Below, piece after piece: positions 18,298 to 27,002 of a DNA stretch of 64,000 nt. Position 1 is the first letter of the stretch. Every line of letters starts with the position of its first letter. The notes under the pieces are model-generated. The model was not told the DNA's origin, ran no database searches, and saw only the letters and a program-made list of their open reading frames with translations. The translations under genes were made by a program, and so were the position numbers. Source of the DNA: Massilia sp. UMI-21 (GTDB lineage: Bacteria; Pseudomonadota; Gammaproteobacteria; Burkholderiales; Burkholderiaceae_D); the NCBI GenBank assembly GCA_015277795.1, contig CP063848.1, positions 2,232,001 through 2,296,000 of the forward strand, read 5' to 3'.

Positions 18298-19305
18298 TCA
18301 GCTTTCCAGTTCGACCTCGAGCCCTGCGCTGACCGCACCCGCCACTTCGGCGGCGCTCCAGTTGGTCAGGCGGATGCAGCCGTGCGACTCGGTCTTGCCG
18401 ACGTGGGCCGGCACCGGCGTGCCGTGGATCCCGTAGTGTTCCTTGGACAGGTCGATCCAGACCACGCCGACCGGGTTGTTCGGTCCAGGCGGCACCTTGG
18501 CCTTCTTGTCTCCCGGTTCGGCGTCCCAGAACAGCTTCGGGTTGTAGTGATAGGTCGGGTTGGCGTGCACGCCGTTGACTTTCCAGGTGCCGATCGGCAG
18601 CGGGTCGTTGGCGCTGCCGGTCGATACCGGGTACTGGGCGAGCAGGGCGCCGCCGGCGTCGAACAATTGCAGCACCTTGGGGCCTTCCTTGACCACGATC
18701 TTCGCCGCCTTCGGCAGCGGCTGCTTGCCGTGCACGTTGGGCACCATGATCTGCTCGCCGGCGCGGCTGAAATCCTTGCCCGGGTTCAGGGCGTCCAGCA
18801 TGGCGGGCTTGGCATGGAACTTCTCGCCCAGGCCTTCGAGCACGTTTTCGTACCCCAGTTCGGGCAGCTTGGCCTTGTCCATCATGTCGTCCGGCACCGC
18901 ACGGAAGGGCCCGGCCACATCGGCTTCGACCAGCGTATAGGTCACCAGATGCGGGCTGTTGTCGGTGTTCAGGGCGTTCCAGGTGGCCTCGTCCAGCTTG
19001 CCGCTCACCGGCAGCTTGCGCATCGCCTGGAAGGTGTTCAAGGCCTGCCGCATATTGGAACCGTAGGCCCCGTCGATCTCGCCCGGCGAGAGGTTGGCGC
19101 GGTCGAGCAGGACCTGGGCCCGCAGGTTGCGTTCGAATTCTGCCTTTCTGGCATCAGCCGGGCTGAGCGCTGCGCCGGCCTCGGCGGCGGGCTGAGCCGC
19201 AGCAGGGCTGGCCTGCGGCGCCGGGGCCGGGGACTGCTGTGCCTGGGCCAGGGGAAGGGCGCCCAGCAGGGCGGCGCAGAGGGGAAGTGCGTGCAATTTA
19301 CTCAT
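18298..19305 (-). CDS. L,D-transpeptidase (YkuD) with peptidoglycan-binding domain
   Basis: 335 residues: signal peptide (LCAALLGALPLAQAQ), Ala/Pro-rich linker, a peptidoglycan-binding-like helical domain (GEIDGAYGSNMRQALNTFQ), a LysM-like segment (NPGKDFSRAGEQIMVPN), and a C-terminal YkuD domain with the catalytic motif HYGIHGTPVPAHVGKTESHG and CIRL (His and the nucleophilic Cys in SHGCIR). It would make 3-3 crosslinks or attach lipoproteins to peptidoglycan in the periplasm. The start at 19305 gives a proper signal peptide; a longer frame to 19386 does not. It precedes the M23 gene. Confidence 0.92.
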   Translation of the reverse strand: MSKLHALPLCAALLGALPLAQAQQSPAPAPQASPAAAQPAAEAGAALSPADARKAEFERNLRAQVLLDRANLSPGEIDGAYGSNMRQALNTFQAMRKLPVSGKLDEATWNALNTDNSPHLVTYTLVEADVAGPFRAVPDDMMDKAKLPELGYENVLEGLGEKFHAKPAMLDALNPGKDFSRAGEQIMVPNVHGKQPLPKAAKIVVKEGPKVLQLFDAGGALLAQYPVSTGSANDPLPIGTWKVNGVHANPTYHYNPKLFWDAEPGDKKAKVPPGPNNPVGVVWIDLSKEHYGIHGTPVPAHVGKTESHGCIRLTNWSAAEVAGAVSAGLEVELES

Positions 19306-19429
19306 GATAGTTTCCTGCAAGTCTAGCTTTTGGAAAGCCCAGAGTAGGCGTCGCCCGGCGGTGGGTCTGTGCGAGAACGAACTCAAGCGACCTGGCCGGG
19401 CTCGACCGAATGCAGGCTACAATCGCCCC

Positions 19430-19720
19430 ATGACCCGCCATACCATCGTGCTCCAGCCTGCCGGTTTCGCCGTCGAGGCGGACCCGGACACTAGCATCCT
19501 CCATGCCTGCGAAGCGGCGGGCATCGACCTGCCCAGTTCCTGCCGCAACGGCAGTTGCCGCACCTGCATCTGCCGTGTGAAGAGCGGCGCGGCGGCTCAC
19601 CTGACCGAGTGGCCGGGCCTGTCTTTCGAGGAAAAGCGCGAAGGCTGGATCCTGCCCTGCGTGGCGGTGGCGCGCGGCGCGCTCGAGATCGAGGCGCCGC
19701 TGGCGCGCCGGCTTCCCTAG
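19430..19720 (+). CDS. [2Fe-2S] ferredoxin, plant type
   Basis: 96 residues with the plant-type cluster motif: cysteines 38, 43 and 46 in SSCRNGSCRTC and the fourth in LPCVAVA (about 77). It is a small soluble electron carrier; no partner reductase or oxygenase is adjacent. The ATG at 19430 fits the family N-terminus; the longer frame upstream overlaps the divergent transpeptidase gene. Its stop overlaps the convergent hydrolase gene by 4 bp. Confidence 0.9.
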   Translation: MTRHTIVLQPAGFAVEADPDTSILHACEAAGIDLPSSCRNGSCRTCICRVKSGAAAHLTEWPGLSFEEKREGWILPCVAVARGALEIEAPLARRLP

Positions 19721-20631
19721 GGGGAGGGACGGCCGAGCGCGCGCTCGATCACCGCCAGCACTTGCGCCCAAGCATGCGAGCTGGCGGCGGCTTCGTCGTA
19801 GTGGCTGGCGCCCGGCAGGATCACCACCTCGGCATGGTCGCCCGCCTTGTGTGCGCGCGCCGCATAGTCCCGCGCCACGCGCGGCGGTGAAATCGTGTCC
19901 AGCTCGCCGGTGACCAGCCAGGTGCGGCTGCCATTGGGCATCAACTCCGCCGCATTGGTATCGACGAAGACGTCGGGCCGTCCGGGACCGGGCGTGCCGG
20001 CCAGTTCGGCGGTGTCGCGCCCGCAGCTGGACTTGATCAATGTTGCCTCGTTGCGCAGGTCGGCCAGGCCGCCCAGGCTGACCACGGCCGGCACCTTCAG
20101 CTGCCCGGTGCGATACAGCGGGCTGCCGGTCGGGATGCGTTCGCGCCCCGCCAGCCACTGCACCAGCTGGCCGCCGGCCGAGTGCCCGACCGCCACCAGC
20201 CGCTCGAGGTCGAGCGGGTAGTGCGCCGCCTGGGCCGCCAGCAGCGCGAGCGCGGCCTGCATGTCCTGGTAGGTGCCGGGATAGCCGCCGCCCGCTTCGT
20301 CGGTGCGCCGGTACTCGACGTTCCAGACCGCGATGCCGCGTGCCGCCAGCGCCCCGGCCATGTTGCGCAGTTGGGTGATGCCGCCGAACTTGCTGGTCCA
20401 GCAGCCGCCGTGCACCAGCACGGCCACCGGGAACGGGCCGCTGCCGGACGGCAGGAACAGCTCCGCATATTGCGAGGGCGCCTCGCCATAGGAGAGGCGG
20501 GCGGTCGGCGCCGGGCCGGACAGGGCGAGGTAGTCGGCCAGTATCATGGGGGTGGCGGCGGATGCGGCGTGGATGCCGCCTGCGAACAGGGCGGCCAGCA
20601 GGAGCGGACGGAGGTGCGGACGAAGGTGCAT
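19717..20631 (-). CDS. Secreted alpha/beta hydrolase (esterase/lipase-like)
   Basis: 304 residues: signal peptide (LLLAALFAGGIHAASAA), oxyanion-hole motif VLVHGGCW, nucleophile elbow VAVGHSAGGQLVQW, a late acid in VTGELDTISPP and a probable catalytic His in GASHYDEAA. This is the BD-FAE/lipase-like alpha/beta-hydrolase fold, probably periplasmic or secreted. Substrate is unknown; small esters or feruloylated sugars are possible. A linker with CGRDTAELAGTPGPG lies between the last strands. Confidence 0.85.
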   Translation of the reverse strand: MHLRPHLRPLLLAALFAGGIHAASAATPMILADYLALSGPAPTARLSYGEAPSQYAELFLPSGSGPFPVAVLVHGGCWTSKFGGITQLRNMAGALAARGIAVWNVEYRRTDEAGGGYPGTYQDMQAALALLAAQAAHYPLDLERLVAVGHSAGGQLVQWLAGRERIPTGSPLYRTGQLKVPAVVSLGGLADLRNEATLIKSSCGRDTAELAGTPGPGRPDVFVDTNAAELMPNGSRTWLVTGELDTISPPRVARDYAARAHKAGDHAEVVILPGASHYDEAAASSHAWAQVLAVIERALGRPSP

Positions 20632-20773
20632 GATCGGACTTGAAATAGTTGAGCTGCCACTATACCGAGGATGCCGGGTCCGATCCAGCGTGCGCCCGCA
20701 CGATTGAAAAACCCGGCATGCGCATCCATGCTAGGCTGCATCTACATGCAATCACGTCAACAAGGAGGATGCA

Positions 20774-20959
20774 ATGAGCCAATCGAAATCCGGTGGTAAC
20801 GAGACCAACAAGCAATCGGACCACCTGTCCGAAGAAGAAATGGCCAAGCAACGCGCTGGCCAGAATACCGACAAGAGCAGCCACAACCACATGTCGAACG
20901 TCAAGGCGGGCAAGCACGAAGGTGCCGGCGGCGGCGCGAAGCAGAAACATCATGGCTGA
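20774..20959 (+). CDS. Small hydrophilic protein, unknown function
   Basis: 61 residues, highly polar with no hydrophobic core (NETNKQSDHLSEEEMAKQR, ending GAGGGAKQKHHG), so probably disordered. AAGGAGG lies 6 nt before the ATG, one of the best ribosome-binding sites in the window, which argues the gene is real. It resembles small stress-related, KGG-like or general hydrophilic proteins in composition only. Confidence 0.7.
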   Translation: MSQSKSGGNETNKQSDHLSEEEMAKQRAGQNTDKSSHNHMSNVKAGKHEGAGGGAKQKHHG

Positions 20960-21037
20960 GTGAACGCACGGGGGGCGCCGCCCTCCGTGCCGCCGGACCC
21001 GACGGGTCCGGTTCATATCCAACCCGAGAGGCTGACC

Positions 21038-21232
21038 ATGACTACGCTTGCACAAGAGAACAAGCTGCACGGTTCATCCCCCGTGCACGCCCACAGTACC
21101 CCTGAACCGGATCAGCCCGACCCGACCCCGGCGCCCGATCCGCGCCCCCCGGTGCCGGACGACGTGCCCGATCCGGTCAACGCGCCGGTCGGAGACCCGC
21201 GTTTGCCCGAGCCCCCTATCCGGGCAGATTGA
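21038..21232 (+). CDS. Small Pro/Asp-rich protein
   Basis: 64 residues. The second half is almost entirely Pro, Asp and short side chains (PDPTPAPDPRPPVPDDV, PDPVNAPVGDPRLPEPP), so extended and acidic. GAGAGGCTGACC precedes the ATG at 21038. It lies 79 bp after the 61-residue gene and may share its transcript. Function is unknown. Confidence 0.6.
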   Translation: MTTLAQENKLHGSSPVHAHSTPEPDQPDPTPAPDPRPPVPDDVPDPVNAPVGDPRLPEPPIRAD

Positions 21233-21255
21233 TCCCTGTCCTTGCCGAAGCTTGC

Positions 21256-21285
21256 CCCGCCCGCCGCAGTCCGCGTGCGGGCGGG
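21256..21285. terminator. Possible terminator hairpin
   Basis: Perfect 9-bp stem CCCGCCCGC/GCGGGCGGG with a 12-nt loop, 24 bp after the Pro-rich gene. There is no T run, so it may be Rho-assisted or only structural. Confidence 0.45.
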
Positions 21286-21304
21286 CTGTGCGTTTGGCAA
21301 TGGT

Positions 21305-21356
21305 GGAAGTGGATGCCGGAAGTGGCTGCCCGAAGCGGCTGCCGGAAGCGGCTGCC
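21305..21356. repeat. Four tandem 13-bp repeats
   Basis: Units at 21305, 21318, 21331 and 21344 of the form GGAAGYGGMTGCC, each differing from its neighbour by one or two bases. They lie in the space after the Pro-rich gene, before a convergent small gene. Confidence 0.8.
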
Positions 21357-21409
21357 GGCAGCCGTGCCGGGAGGTGACCGGCCGCGATGGGCCGGCGTCG
21401 AGTGGGTGG

Positions 21410-21607
21410 CTAGCCGCGGGCCTCGTCCGGGGCGCCGGAGGATCCCTGGCTGGGCTGGGCTCCCGATGGCGGCAGCGGGGGAATCTCGCGGATCATTGCT
21501 TCGGTTTCCAGTTCTCCAGGCGATTTCTCACCGCTGCCGATGTCTGCTTCGTGGAACACATTGCCGCCTTTCGCGGCGGGATCGACTTGGCGGGTCGGGT
21601 GGTTCAT
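21410..21607 (-). CDS. Small hypothetical protein
   Basis: 65 residues, polar (MNHPTRQVDPAAKGGNVFHE, later SGEKSPGELETEAMIREIPP). TGGAG lies about 6 nt before the ATG at 21607. No membrane segment or known motif. The isolated, well-spaced ribosome-binding site and non-random composition favour a real gene. Confidence 0.55.
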   Translation of the reverse strand: MNHPTRQVDPAAKGGNVFHEADIGSGEKSPGELETEAMIREIPPLPPSGAQPSQGSSGAPDEARG

Positions 21608-21730
21608 GGTCTACTCCAGTGGTTAAACGATAGGACGATCCTAGCAGGGCCACCCGGGCGTCGGCGCGCGGCAGGCACGCTGCCGGCGGCCCGCCCGATC
21701 CACGTCATGCTCCTGACACTTTTGCCTGCC

Positions 21731-21736
21731 TATAAT
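21731..21736 (+). promoter_or_regulatory. Consensus -10 hexamer TATAAT
   Basis: A perfect TATAAT lies 38 bp before the start of the 45-residue membrane protein gene. No convincing -35 hexamer is found at 16-18 bp, so this is a candidate only. Confidence 0.4.
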
Positions 21737-21773
21737 GGCCGGAACGAGAACGGACGCGACGCTGGAGGAGACC

Positions 21774-21911
21774 ATGGGCCATACCTTGTACGACACGATC
21801 TACCTGGGCCGCGGGCGGCTGTTTTACTCGGGCCGGGCCCGCCTGGTGCTGGTGCTGGGTGCTGCGGCCGGTGCCGGCCTCGGCTGGCTGGCCCTGCGCG
21901 CATTGCGCTGA
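21774..21911 (+). CDS. 45-residue single-span membrane protein
   Basis: A short gene read directly from the DNA: MGHTLYDTIYLGRGRLFYSG, a hydrophobic helix (LVLVLGAAAGAGLGWLALRA) and a stop at 21909-21911. GGAGGAG lies 3 nt before the ATG and a perfect TATAAT lies upstream. The positively charged residues before the helix suggest an N-in orientation. No family was recognised. Confidence 0.6.
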   Translation: MGHTLYDTIYLGRGRLFYSGRARLVLVLGAAAGAGLGWLALRALR

Positions 21912-21971
21912 GGCTTGCTCTAGGGCGGCGCGCCCGGTACCATGACGCGCCCTGCCCGAAAAGAAAGCAAA

Positions 21972-22349
21972 ATGAAGAACGAACAACTGACAACGGACGA
22001 ATACGACGCCCTCGAACTGGTACGCCGCGGCGTCAAGCGCGACAGCGCGGGCGCCTGCGTGGGACGCAATGCCAAGCGCCTGTCGGGATTGAAGATGCTC
22101 GAATACACCCGCGACGGGCGTATCGTGCTGACTGAAAAAGGACAGCAGGTGCTGTTCCTGCGCCGCTGCGTGAACACCCTGACGGCGCTGGCCGGCGATC
22201 CGCAGGCGCCGGTCGACGGCGACGTGGGCCGCTTCCTGAGCCTCAAGTCGCATATCGCACCGCTCGAGGAAGGCGGCTATGCCCTGACCGACAAGGGCCG
22301 CGAAACGCTGGACGACATCACGCGCCAGCAACAGCAACAGCGCCGTTGA
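21972..22349 (+). CDS. Conserved hypothetical protein, possible winged-helix
   Basis: 125 residues. Two similar helical segments each end in a short basic or beta-like stretch: KMLEYTRDGRIVLTEKGQQV and GGYALTDKGRETLDDI. The phrase LTEKGQ/LTDKGR is typical of winged-helix wings, so the protein may contain two such motifs, but no family was recognised. It ends in a poly-Gln/Arg tail. The ATG at 21972 was preferred over 21942 because of spacing from the preceding gene. Confidence 0.65.
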   Translation: MKNEQLTTDEYDALELVRRGVKRDSAGACVGRNAKRLSGLKMLEYTRDGRIVLTEKGQQVLFLRRCVNTLTALAGDPQAPVDGDVGRFLSLKSHIAPLEEGGYALTDKGRETLDDITRQQQQQRR

Positions 22350-22436
22350 GGCGCTGCCGTCGCCAGCGAACGCCGCCGCCTCGGGCGTGCGGCGCGCCTG
22401 ACTGGTGCGCTTGGTGGGTGCGCTCCCTTGCTGCGC

Positions 22437-22676
22437 CTAGTTGGCGCGGCGGCGATTCGGATACACCAGCACCCTTACCGCCACTTCGGCCGGCACGTTC
22501 ATCGTCGCCAGGAATTCCGCCGCGCGTTGCAGTCCGAGGGTCGGGACCGAGGCCACCGCCTGGTTGACCAGGTCGCGTGTGCGGATGTCGGTGCGCTGCC
22601 GCTTGATCCTGGCGTCGCCCGCGCTGCCCGCGCTCGCGGTCAGGGCCGTCAACTCAGCGCTATCATTGATTATCAT
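22437..22676 (-). CDS. Small hypothetical protein
   Basis: 79 residues; N-terminal half polar and basic (DARIKRQRTDIRTRDLVNQA), C-terminal half with FLATMNVPAEVAVRVLVYP and a basic tail. No recognised domain. The ribosome-binding site is weak. It is downstream of the large CHASE-GGDEF-EAL gene on the same strand, but 125 bp of AT-rich DNA separates them. Confidence 0.5.
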   Translation of the reverse strand: MIINDSAELTALTASAGSAGDARIKRQRTDIRTRDLVNQAVASVPTLGLQRAAEFLATMNVPAEVAVRVLVYPNRRRAN

Positions 22677-22802
22677 AAATATCCGTATGTCTGGGGTTGC
22701 TAAAGAGACACGGCTATTTTAAGGCTAACAATGTTGAAATAGCCACAAATAAATGTCGGCAAGGCAGCTAATTTGCTGAATGTGTCCAGATATTGCGCTA
22801 GA

Positions 22803-25691
22803 TCAAGCCGGAACTGACTGCGCGCCGGCTTTCATCGGTATCGCCGGCGTCGTTTCCGTCATCTTGTGGCGCGGCGGGGGCAAGGCGCGACCCTGTACCA
22901 GCAACTGCCTGAATTCCTCGGCCGCCAAAGGCTTGCTGAAGAAATAGCCCTGCATTTCGTCGCAACCATGGCTGCGCAGGTAGTCGAGTTGCTCGGCGGT
23001 TTCGACGCCTTCCGCGATCACGGCCAGCTTCAGGTTGTGGGCCAGCGCAATGATCGAGGTCACGATCGCGGCGTCGTTGGCATCGTGGGTGATGTCGGCA
23101 ACGAAGGAGCGGTCGATCTTGAGCACGTCGATCGGGAAGCGCGACAGGTAGGACAGGCTCGAGTAGCCGGTGCCGAAATCGTCGATCGACAGGTTCACGC
23201 CCAGCGACTTCATGCGGTGCAGCAGTTCCACGGCCGGCGTCACGTCGCTCATGAACAGGCTTTCGGTCAGCTCGATCTCGAGGCAGCTCGGGTCGAGCAT
23301 GGTGTCGACCAGGACCGATTCCAGGCTGGCGATCAGGTCGGCCGCGCCGAACTGGCGCGCCGACAGGTTCACCGCCACCCGCAGTCGGCCCAGGCCGGCA
23401 TCCTGCCAGGCCTTGTTCTGGGCGCAGGCGGTGCGCATCACCCAGGCGCCGATTTGGACGATCAGGCCGGTTTCCTCGGCGATGCCGATGAAGCGGCTCG
23501 GAGGCACCATGCCCAGTTCCGGATGTTTCCAGCGGATCAGCGCTTCCATGCCGACGATCTGGCCCGTCTTCAGGTCCACCTGCGGTTGGTAGTGCAGTAC
23601 GAATTCGTTGCGCTCGAGGGCGTTGCGCAGCGCGCTTTCGATGCGCACGCGCTCCAGCGATTCCTCGTTCATGGCCGGGGTGTAGAACTGGAAGTTGTTG
23701 CGCCCCAGTTTCTTGGCGCTGTACATCGCGATGTCGGCGTGCTCGATCAGGCTGTCGGCCGGCGTGCCTTCGCTCGGGTACACGGCCACGCCGATCGAGC
23801 AGGTCACGAAGAATTCCTTGGTGCCGAGCATGACCGGCTGGGCCACCGAATCCATCACGCGCTGCACGATCTCGGCGCACAAGGGCTCGTCGTGCTGCTC
23901 CGACAGGATCACCACGAACTCGTCGCCGGACAGGCGCGCCACGGTGTCGGTGTCGCGCAGCGAGCCGGTCAGGCGGGCCGCCACCGTCATCAGGAGCACG
24001 TCGCCGGCCTTGTGACCCATCGAGTCGTTGACGAACTTGAAGCGATCCAGGTCGATCAGCATCACCCACATCGGGCGCCCGCTGCGGTTGGCGTAGGCGA
24101 TCGCCTGGCCGAGGCGGTCCTGCAGCAGCGAGCGGTTGGGCAGGCCGGTGAGCACGTCGTGCTGGGCCACGTGGTGCACGCGCTGTTCGGTGAGTTTGCG
24201 TTCGGTGATGTCGCTGCCGGTGCCGCGGTAGCCCGCCAGCGCGCCGGCGTCGTCGAACACCGGCTGGCCGTTGACGCAGAACCAGCGGGTATCGCCATGC
24301 TCGTCGACGACCTTGTATTCGAGGTTGGCGAAGGGTTCGTGCGCCTTCACTTGCGCCATGTGGGCGCGCCCGACCTCGGTATCGAGCAGCGCGGGGACGT
24401 ATTCCCAGCGCGTTTTGCCGAGCACGGTTTCCACCGCGAGGCCGGCCTTTTCGGTGAAGCCGCCGGTGACCATGGTGAAACGCAGCTCGCGGTCCTGTTC
24501 CCAGTACCAGTCCGAGGACATCGATACCAGCTGGCGGAAGCGCTGCTCGCTCTGTTGCAGGGCGCGCTCGGCGCGCTCGCGCGCCGCCATGTCCTCGACC
24601 AGGCGGCGGTTGGTGCGGCGCAGGTCGGCGGTGCGCTGGCGCACCAGTTGCTGCACCTTGCGGGCGCGCTGGCCGGAGGCTTGCACGAAGGCCGTGCCCA
24701 GCAGGGTCATCAGGATGCCGCCCACCAGCAGGGCGCTCGAGGCCATGTGGTCCTGCAGGAAGGGACGCGGGGCGCTGGCCACCTCGATCCGCCATGGCTT
24801 GCCGGCAATGCGAAGCAGCCTGCTGCCATGCCCGGCATGGCCGGGCGCCAGGAAGCCGGCCAGCCAGCTGTCGCCTGGCCTGCCGGTTTCGCCGGTGGAG
24901 AACATCAGGTTGCCAGGGCTGGCAAGCTCGCCGGCGTAGACCGAGACGAAGATGTCGCTGGTGTTGTCGCGCGGGTCGAGCAGGCCGGTATTGGCGAGCG
25001 AAGCGCGTACCAGTTCGGGCCCGCGGATCACCACCGCGGTGTCGCCCGCGAGCATGCCCTGGCGGTCGAACACCGGCATGATCAGTTCGAAAGCCGGCTG
25101 CTGGCGTTCGTCCTGAGCCAGCTGGAGCAGGTCGGTCGCGGCGGCGCGGCCGTCGGCGCGGGCCAGCGCCAGTGCGCTCATCACCTGGGCGTTCTGGGTA
25201 ATGTTCAGGCCGAAGGCGCGTTCGTTGCCGGCCATCGGTTCGATGAAATCGACGATGTGGTAGCGGGCCCGCTGGGGCGCCGCGACCAGGCCCTTGGGCG
25301 TCAGTTCGGTGAACACGGTGCCCGGCCGGACCCGCTGCAGTTCGCGTTCGACGGCGGCGCGCGCTTCGCCCGGCACGATGCGGTGGAAATTAAACGCCTG
25401 GATGTAGCGGTGGCGCTGCAGCAGGGCCGCGGTGAAGTCGCGGAACTGTTCGCGACTGACCGGCTCGCCGCGTGCGAACAACTGGTTGGTCACGGTCAGC
25501 ACTTCGACCGCCTGGTCGATGCCCTGGCGCACCGCCGCCACGCGCTCGTCGGCGCGCTGGGCGAACTCGAGCGCCATATTGTCGTACTCGAGGTGGCTCA
25601 CCCCCAGGAACAGGGCGCCGGACGCGGCAAGGCCGCCCCCGAGCGTGAGGGCTGCCGCGAGAGTCAGCGACAGGGGCAGGCGAAGCGGCAT
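22803..25691 (-). CDS. CHASE-PAS-GGDEF-EAL c-di-GMP signalling protein
   Basis: About 962 residues: signal/membrane segment (LTLAAALTLGGGLAASGALF), a periplasmic CHASE domain (about 40-300; RYIQAFNFHRIVPGE), second membrane helix (ALLVGGILMTLLGTAFV), a coiled coil, a PAS domain (SSDWYWEQDRELRFTMV), GGDEF (LSGDEFVVILSE, a usually functional variant) and EAL (GMEALIRWKHPELG, IELTESLFM, IDDFGTGYSSLSYLSRF). EAL catalytic residues appear intact, so c-di-GMP hydrolysis is likely; the GGDEF part may be active or regulatory. An extracellular ligand would be sensed by CHASE. I chose ATG 25691, which begins the signal segment; the frame opens to 25739. Confidence 0.93.
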   Translation of the reverse strand: MPLRLPLSLTLAAALTLGGGLAASGALFLGVSHLEYDNMALEFAQRADERVAAVRQGIDQAVEVLTVTNQLFARGEPVSREQFRDFTAALLQRHRYIQAFNFHRIVPGEARAAVERELQRVRPGTVFTELTPKGLVAAPQRARYHIVDFIEPMAGNERAFGLNITQNAQVMSALALARADGRAAATDLLQLAQDERQQPAFELIMPVFDRQGMLAGDTAVVIRGPELVRASLANTGLLDPRDNTSDIFVSVYAGELASPGNLMFSTGETGRPGDSWLAGFLAPGHAGHGSRLLRIAGKPWRIEVASAPRPFLQDHMASSALLVGGILMTLLGTAFVQASGQRARKVQQLVRQRTADLRRTNRRLVEDMAARERAERALQQSEQRFRQLVSMSSDWYWEQDRELRFTMVTGGFTEKAGLAVETVLGKTRWEYVPALLDTEVGRAHMAQVKAHEPFANLEYKVVDEHGDTRWFCVNGQPVFDDAGALAGYRGTGSDITERKLTEQRVHHVAQHDVLTGLPNRSLLQDRLGQAIAYANRSGRPMWVMLIDLDRFKFVNDSMGHKAGDVLLMTVAARLTGSLRDTDTVARLSGDEFVVILSEQHDEPLCAEIVQRVMDSVAQPVMLGTKEFFVTCSIGVAVYPSEGTPADSLIEHADIAMYSAKKLGRNNFQFYTPAMNEESLERVRIESALRNALERNEFVLHYQPQVDLKTGQIVGMEALIRWKHPELGMVPPSRFIGIAEETGLIVQIGAWVMRTACAQNKAWQDAGLGRLRVAVNLSARQFGAADLIASLESVLVDTMLDPSCLEIELTESLFMSDVTPAVELLHRMKSLGVNLSIDDFGTGYSSLSYLSRFPIDVLKIDRSFVADITHDANDAAIVTSIIALAHNLKLAVIAEGVETAEQLDYLRSHGCDEMQGYFFSKPLAAEEFRQLLVQGRALPPPRHKMTETTPAIPMKAGAQSVPA

Positions 25692-25823
25692 GGAGATTCC
25701 AGAATATATCCGTGAGCAAGACTTGCCAGCAGGCATCAATACGCGAAGTGTGTCACATCCGCAGGCGGTTCGGCAAACAAAATGTCGCGCGTACTTACCG
25801 ATGTTGCATGCCGCGAAGCCGCC

Positions 25824-26603
25824 TCAGCCTTGTCGTCTTGACAGGCATCCAACCACCAGGCGGGCCAGCAGGCGGTTGAGCAGGGCCGCACCGAGGCCGC
25901 GGTTGCCGAGCGTATCGCGCAGTAGTCGCAGGCCCTGGCCGGCGCCCGCGCCCTTGTGCATCGGGCGCTGTGCAAACAGGATCTGGTTGTTGCCGGCGAT
26001 GCCAGACAGCCAACAGGCGTGGCTGTCGAAGGCTGCGCGTAAACGTTGCACCGCAGATACATAGTCGGGATCATAGGTGAAGATATTAGCCGCCAGTACG
26101 CCGCCGGGTCGCAAGGCGCGCCGGCAGTCGGCATAAAAGGCCGCGCTCGACAGGGCAGGGGGCAGGCCGGCGGCGTCGAAGCCGTCCACCAGCAACACGT
26201 CGGCAATGGCGGTATCCGAGCGCGCCAGCCAGTCGGCCGCATCGCAGTGCAGCACCCGCAGCCGCGCGTCGTCGGGCGGCACCTGGAACTGCTGGCGCAG
26301 CGCAATCACGTCGGCCCGCAGCTCCAGCACGGTGATGCGGGCCTGCGGAAAGTGGCGATGACAAAATTTTGCCAGCGAACCGCCGCCGAGGCCGACCATG
26401 ACGATGTGGCGCGGACGCGGCGCCAGCAGGGCGAAGCACATCATGGCGCGCGCATAGGGCAGGACCAGCGCGCTCGGACGCGACAGGCGCATTTCGCTCT
26501 GGATGTCGCCGGGCGTGAATTCCAGCGTACGGCGGTCGCCCCGGGTGGAGACGATCGGCGCAGGCGGCACTTGCCGGGACGGAGGAAACTCGGGCGGGGG
26601 CAT
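25824..26603 (-). CDS. Spermidine synthase-like (SAM-fold) protein
   Basis: 259 residues with the spermine/spermidine synthase fold: EFTPGDIQSEMRLSRPSAL, glycine-rich nucleotide site HIVMVGLGGGSLAKF, acidic strand end VLELRADVIAL, and VLLVDGFDAAGLPP. These proteins are a common proteobacterial branch near SpeE, but the polyamine-site residues cannot be confirmed by eye, so the product may not be spermidine. The start at 26603 matches relatives beginning just before PPEFPP; the frame extends further upstream. Confidence 0.82.
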   Translation of the reverse strand: MPPPEFPPSRQVPPAPIVSTRGDRRTLEFTPGDIQSEMRLSRPSALVLPYARAMMCFALLAPRPRHIVMVGLGGGSLAKFCHRHFPQARITVLELRADVIALRQQFQVPPDDARLRVLHCDAADWLARSDTAIADVLLVDGFDAAGLPPALSSAAFYADCRRALRPGGVLAANIFTYDPDYVSAVQRLRAAFDSHACWLSGIAGNNQILFAQRPMHKGAGAGQGLRLLRDTLGNRGLGAALLNRLLARLVVGCLSRRQG

Positions 26604-26711
26604 GGTGCCAGTATAGTGGAGCTCCCGGCCCGAGGGGGCGCCGGCCCCCTTTGGCTTGTTCAGCGGCATCGCTTTCTGATAAGCTGACCATCCGAACAAT
26701 AGGACTGCCCC

Positions 26712-26987
26712 ATGTTCCTGGACCATCCTTCCATCACCGCCACCAATGCCCAGACCGAGCCCGACCGTCTCGAGCGCCTGCAGCGCGTCTACGGCTACGT
26801 GATGGGCCTGGCCGACAGCGCGGGCAATGCCGGCTTCGTCGACAAGCTGACCCAGCTGCACGACCACAAGGGCACGCTGATCGTGTTCTGGCATGCGCCG
26901 CCCAGCGCCGAAGAACAGGACTATTTCAGCCGCGCCTGGGCCAGCAAGGTTGGCGACGGCACGACCCTGGTCGAACACGAATACTGA
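26712..26987 (+). CDS. Hypothetical protein
   Basis: 91 residues, soluble, with LERLQRVYGYVMGLADSAGN and GTLIVFWHAPPSAEEQDYF; a mixed alpha/beta single domain with no known signature. AGGA precedes the ATG. It lies 15 bp upstream of the GGDEF gene and is probably co-transcribed with it. Confidence 0.7.
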   Translation: MFLDHPSITATNAQTEPDRLERLQRVYGYVMGLADSAGNAGFVDKLTQLHDHKGTLIVFWHAPPSAEEQDYFSRAWASKVGDGTTLVEHEY

Positions 26988-27002
26988 GGCGGGACCGAAC
27001 CC

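Noticed and set aside
22680..22802. AT-rich gap as an attachment site or foreign island edge
   Set aside because: No integrase, tRNA or direct repeat is nearby; it looks like an ordinary intergenic spacer.
25736..26305. Second frame within the spermidine synthase-like gene
   Set aside because: It lacks the SAM motifs found in the other frame and has no start signal.
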